Shown here: piece after piece, positions 61,389 through 64,000 of the stretch
Layout: each line of letters starts with the position of its first letter
How positions within the stretch are numbered: position 1 is the stretch's first letter
NCBI GenBank assembly: GCA_902767845.1
Contig: CACXIV010000009.1
Span: 62,001-126,000, forward strand
Length of the DNA: 64,000 nt
Direction: 5' to 3'
From: an uncultured Ruminococcus sp.
GTDB lineage: Bacteria; Bacillota; Clostridia; Oscillospirales; Acutalibacteraceae
Made by a program: the position numbers and the translations under genes
Notes under the pieces: generated by a model
The model's input: the letters and a program-made list of their open reading frames with translations, nothing else
The model's database searches: none
What the model was told of the DNA's origin: nothing

Positions 61389-62741
61389 ATGGGCATTTTA
61401 TTTTTTGTATTATTCGCGTTAGCGGAGATCACACTGGTCGTACTCACATTTACAAAATATAAAGATAAAGCCGATTGGCTTAAAAACCGCGCGATCGTAA
61501 GAGGAGCGGAGGCCGCCTTGCTCTCAGCGATCATTCTTTTTCCGACTGTAAATATGAAATGGCGCTTCTTTATGGCTTTTGGCATCTTAGCCGCGCGCTT
61601 CATCTTCGACGGCATCATGTGGCTCGTAAAGCGCAAAAAAGCTTCGGGCTTAAAGAAAAAGGGCTGGTCGGTCGTGAATTGCGTTCTTTCGGTAACGCTT
61701 ATCTTCACCGCGCTCGCTCCGGCGTTTATCTTCACAAACTACAACGGACTCCCTGCAACGGGAGAGTATAAAGTAAAAGAAGCTTCGGCGATCCTTGTTG
61801 ACAGAAGCCGCGCCGATCCCTTTGAAAGCGACGGCTCGTTCCGCGAGGTTCCCGCGCACTTCTATTATCCCGAAAACGCCGACGGAAGCTTTCCGCTTGT
61901 CATTTTCTCTCACGGTGCGTTCGGTTATTATCAGAGCAATTTCTCTACCTATGCCGAGCTTGCGAGCAACGGATATGTTGTTGCCGCGCTCGACCATCCG
62001 CACCACTCATTCTTTACAACTGATACAGCAGGCAAGACCGTGACCGTGGACGCCGATTTCATTGAGGATGTCCTAAAGGTAAGCGAGGATACGCCGGACG
62101 AGGAAGTATTTGAGCTATCGCAGGATTGGCTAAAGCTCAGGGTCGGTGATGAGAACTTCGTTCTTGATACGATCAAGACCGCCGGAAAAACATCACAGCT
62201 CGACGATTCATGGAATACTGACGATCCGGACGCTGTTTTGTATGTGCTTGCTCATACCGATACCGACAAAATCGGCTTGATGGGTCACTCCCTCGGCGGA
62301 GCAACAGGCGTGGCTTTGGGCAGAGAGCGCGATGATATTGACGCTGTCATTGACCTTGACGGCACTATGCTCGGCGAGATGGTCGCCGTTGAGAACGGAA
62401 AAACCGTGTACAATTCCGAGCCTTATCCGGTTCCCGTCCTTGATTTTACAAAGGGAACGGATTATAATAGCAGAGGACAATATAAGGACGAGCATGGTTA
62501 TCCTTATGTAAACGAGTATGTTACGGATAACGCCAAGGACAGCAAAACCGTTGTTTTCAATGGCGCAGAGCATATGGATTTTACCGACCTTCCGCTGATC
62601 TCTCCCTTCCTTGCGAATATGCTCGGCAGCGGCGACGTTGACCACGAGCAAACTCTTAATACGGTCAACGGTATCGTTCTTAACTGGTTCGACTACTATT
62701 TGAAGAACGAGGGAACGCTTGATATACAAGCCGAATACTGA
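61389..62741 (+). CDS. Alpha/beta hydrolase with N-terminal membrane helices
   Basis: 450 residues. About four membrane helices (residues 1-115) precede an alpha/beta-hydrolase of the platelet-activating factor acetylhydrolase/dienelactone hydrolase type: PLVIFSHGAFGYYQSNFSTYAELASNGY, ALDHPHHSFFT, the nucleophile elbow LMGHSLGGATGVAL (Ser near residue 300), VIDLDGTM with the acid, and a late histidine in GAEHMDFTD. An esterase or lipase role outside or at the membrane is likely. Followed two bases later by the LytTR gene. Confidence 0.88.
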   Translation: MGILFFVLFALAEITLVVLTFTKYKDKADWLKNRAIVRGAEAALLSAIILFPTVNMKWRFFMAFGILAARFIFDGIMWLVKRKKASGLKKKGWSVVNCVLSVTLIFTALAPAFIFTNYNGLPATGEYKVKEASAILVDRSRADPFESDGSFREVPAHFYYPENADGSFPLVIFSHGAFGYYQSNFSTYAELASNGYVVAALDHPHHSFFTTDTAGKTVTVDADFIEDVLKVSEDTPDEEVFELSQDWLKLRVGDENFVLDTIKTAGKTSQLDDSWNTDDPDAVLYVLAHTDTDKIGLMGHSLGGATGVALGRERDDIDAVIDLDGTMLGEMVAVENGKTVYNSEPYPVPVLDFTKGTDYNSRGQYKDEHGYPYVNEYVTDNAKDSKTVVFNGAEHMDFTDLPLISPFLANMLGSGDVDHEQTLNTVNGIVLNWFDYYLKNEGTLDIQAEY

Positions 62742-62743
62742 TA

Positions 62744-63187
62744 ATGCAAACAAAGATAACAAAAATCGACCCGGATAAACCCGAATTACTTGAGATCCAC
62801 TGTCATTCCGTCAGCGACGAGGTGCGCGAGATCGTCGCCTTTGTCAAGTCAAGACAGGGTCAGCTCACCGCCACCGCTGACGAAAGACAGTATGAAATAG
62901 CGATAACCGATATTTTCTATATCGAATCCGTCGACAACAAGACGTTTATCTACACCAAAGGCAAGGTGTACGAGTCAAGACAAAGACTGTATGAGCTCGA
63001 GGAAGTGCTGAAAAACAACCGTTTTCTCAGGGTTTCCAAATCAACGGTGCTGAATCTGATGAAGGTGAGCGCGATCAAACCCGCGCTCAACAGCCGTTTT
63101 ACCGCCGTGCTGTTCTCGGGCGAACAGATCGTTATTTCAAGAAAATATGTGCCTGCGCTTAAAAAGGCGCTGAAAGGAGAAGCGTGA
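62744..63187 (+). CDS. LytTR DNA-binding regulator
   Basis: 147 residues. The first about 50 residues are short for a receiver domain; residues about 55-145 are a LytTR domain: YEIAITDIFYIESVDNKTFIYTKGKVYESRQRLYELEEVL and FLRVSKSTVLNLMKVSAIKPALNSRF. It is the stand-alone LytTR type that is usually encoded beside DUF3021, as here (overlap of four bases), and regulates its own operon. Confidence 0.93.
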   Translation: MQTKITKIDPDKPELLEIHCHSVSDEVREIVAFVKSRQGQLTATADERQYEIAITDIFYIESVDNKTFIYTKGKVYESRQRLYELEEVLKNNRFLRVSKSTVLNLMKVSAIKPALNSRFTAVLFSGEQIVISRKYVPALKKALKGEA

Positions 63188-63621
63188 TGGCTTTCAAAAG
63201 ATTTTTGGTGCTCCATCTGCAATTGTACTGCGTGCTGGTCACGCTGATATTTGCCGCGAGCTATATTGTCGGAATGATCTTCGCGCCGGAACAGAACATC
63301 AGTTACTCTCAGCTTGTCGGTCCCTTTATTCTTGCCGGACTGTGCGTGCTGCCGACTTTTATTACCTATTTCCGCAAGGAACCCACCTTAAAGCAATTCA
63401 TTATCCGCAGTGTCATTCAGCTGGCGGTAATAGAGGTTATCGTGCTGTTTTTTATCCAACCACCCGAGAACACAATCGCAGCGCTGTTTTATCTGCTGAT
63501 CGGCGCGATAGTTCTTGTGATTTATGTTCTCGCGAAGCTTACGGTATGGCTCAATAAATATTTGCAGTCAAAAAAGCTTACCGAGCAGCTCAGAGATTTT
63601 CAGGCTAACGAAAGCCCCTGA
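63184..63621 (+). CDS. DUF3021 family membrane protein
   Basis: 145 residues with four membrane helices, DUF3021-like order, ending in a charged tail (KKLTEQLRDFQANESP). It overlaps the LytTR gene by four bases. DUF3021 proteins are thought to modulate the LytTR partner at the membrane. Two ATGs (63184 and 63187) are possible starts. Confidence 0.9.
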   Translation: MMAFKRFLVLHLQLYCVLVTLIFAASYIVGMIFAPEQNISYSQLVGPFILAGLCVLPTFITYFRKEPTLKQFIIRSVIQLAVIEVIVLFFIQPPENTIAALFYLLIGAIVLVIYVLAKLTVWLNKYLQSKKLTEQLRDFQANESP

Positions 63622-63683
63622 TGACCGCGATCCGCGCCGGTAGGACGATATCCATATTTTAAGAAAAAAATTTGCCGTAAAAC

Positions 63684-63712
63684 TTGCGTAATCGAGAATT
63701 ATGTGTTATAAT
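63684..63712 (+). promoter_or_regulatory. Promoter of tRNA-Ser(CGA)
   Basis: TTGCGT (63684-63689), 17-base spacer, TATAAT (63707-63712) with TGT immediately before the -10 (extended -10). The tRNA starts about 85 bases later. Confidence 0.75.
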
Positions 63713-63796
63713 ACTCGAAGTGAGCTTGATTTACGGCGTTTTTTTGCCGATCAAAGTCCTTTGACTGTTAGCTTGCGGTTTATTAATTCAATATTC

Positions 63797-63885
63797 GGAG
63801 ACGTATCGAAGTGGTCATAACGGGACTGACTCGAAATCAGTTGTACCTTCGGGTACCGTGGGTTCGAATCCCACCGTCTCCGCCA
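63797..63885 (+). tRNA. tRNA-Ser (anticodon CGA)
   Basis: Class II tRNA with a long variable arm. Acceptor GGAGACG pairs with CGTCTCC (63875-63881), discriminator G, encoded CCA (63883-63885). Anticodon stem ACTGA/TCAGT encloses CTCGAAA; CGA is at 63832-63834. Confidence 0.95.
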
Positions 63886-63891
63886 AAAAAC

Positions 63892-63918
63892 GGCACGCTT
63901 CGGCGTGCCTTGTTTTTT
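63892..63918 (+). terminator. Terminator of tRNA-Ser(CGA)
   Basis: Stem GGCACGC/GCGTGCC, loop TTCG, then TTGTTTTTT. Confidence 0.9.
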
Positions 63919-64000
63919 GTGCGGAAACGGCGGGATTTGAACAGCCCGTTAAGAAAACTTCACAGTGTGAAGTTTTTAGGGCGCCGAGATAAACACGCAG

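Overview
The window looks like the chromosome of a spore-forming, roughly 50% GC member of the Clostridia, most likely Oscillospiraceae and Ruminococcus-like. This is inferred from gene content, not from a marker tree. Supporting genes are spoIIGA-sigE, a YlmC/YmxH protein, a SpoIVFB-like M50 protease, a SleB-type hydrolase, the pair of radical-SAM genes TIGR03960/TIGR03936, a DUF3343/cysteine-desulfurase pair, a DUF3789 microprotein and a dockerin-like tail on a decayed protease. No phage, IS, CRISPR or conjugative genes were seen.

Layout. 1-9.7 kb: two FAD proteins (the first cut by the window edge), a COG2426 membrane protein, VanZ and MATE genes, then a run of M50 protease, two radical-SAM-cluster proteins and an unknown protein, then a TIGR01212 radical-SAM gene and tRNA-Ser(GGA), whose 3' end is tandemly duplicated. 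10-12.5 kb: a BspA-like leucine-rich-repeat lipoprotein with an in-frame TGA, and a second lipoprotein. 12.6-20.8 kb: mostly core genes (DUF3343, cysteine desulfurase, cdaA-cdaR, rodA, fhs, tsaE-tsaB-rpiB). 20.8-25.1 kb: an ECF sigma factor with a membrane beta-propeller partner, a lone XRE regulator, then about 900 bp without a conventional gene but with a consensus promoter, a 22-codon ORF, several strong stem-loops and a perfect terminator; this is the best candidate for something undescribed. 25.2-40.5 kb: phosphohexomutase, an acyltransferase/GT-C fusion with a GT2 partner, pfkA, a MORN protein followed by a 28-bp direct repeat, spoIIGA-sigE, DegV, a cell-wall hydrolase and rpsB-tsf. 40.5-63.9 kb: a more accessory region with a secreted toxin-like helical protein, acetolactate decarboxylase, a partner-switching set (STAS protein, SpoIIE phosphatase, and a degenerate kinase-like domain fused to a dicarboxylate-symporter membrane domain), a FGGY kinase, PAP2 phosphatases, a nucleoside hydrolase, a thiol peroxidase, a YdcF protein, a broken subtilase-dockerin gene, an XRE/PAP2 operon with a palindrome inside its promoter, a LytTR-DUF3021 pair and tRNA-Ser(CGA). 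Remnants of a MATE transporter and possibly of CstA show ongoing gene decay here.

Genes that probably work together: CdaA makes c-di-AMP under control of CdaR; SpoIIGA processes pro-sigma-E; TsaE and TsaB act in tRNA t6A synthesis; the STAS, SpoIIE and kinase-like/symporter proteins may form an anti-sigma-type switch. Functions come from reading motifs by eye; no database search was possible.
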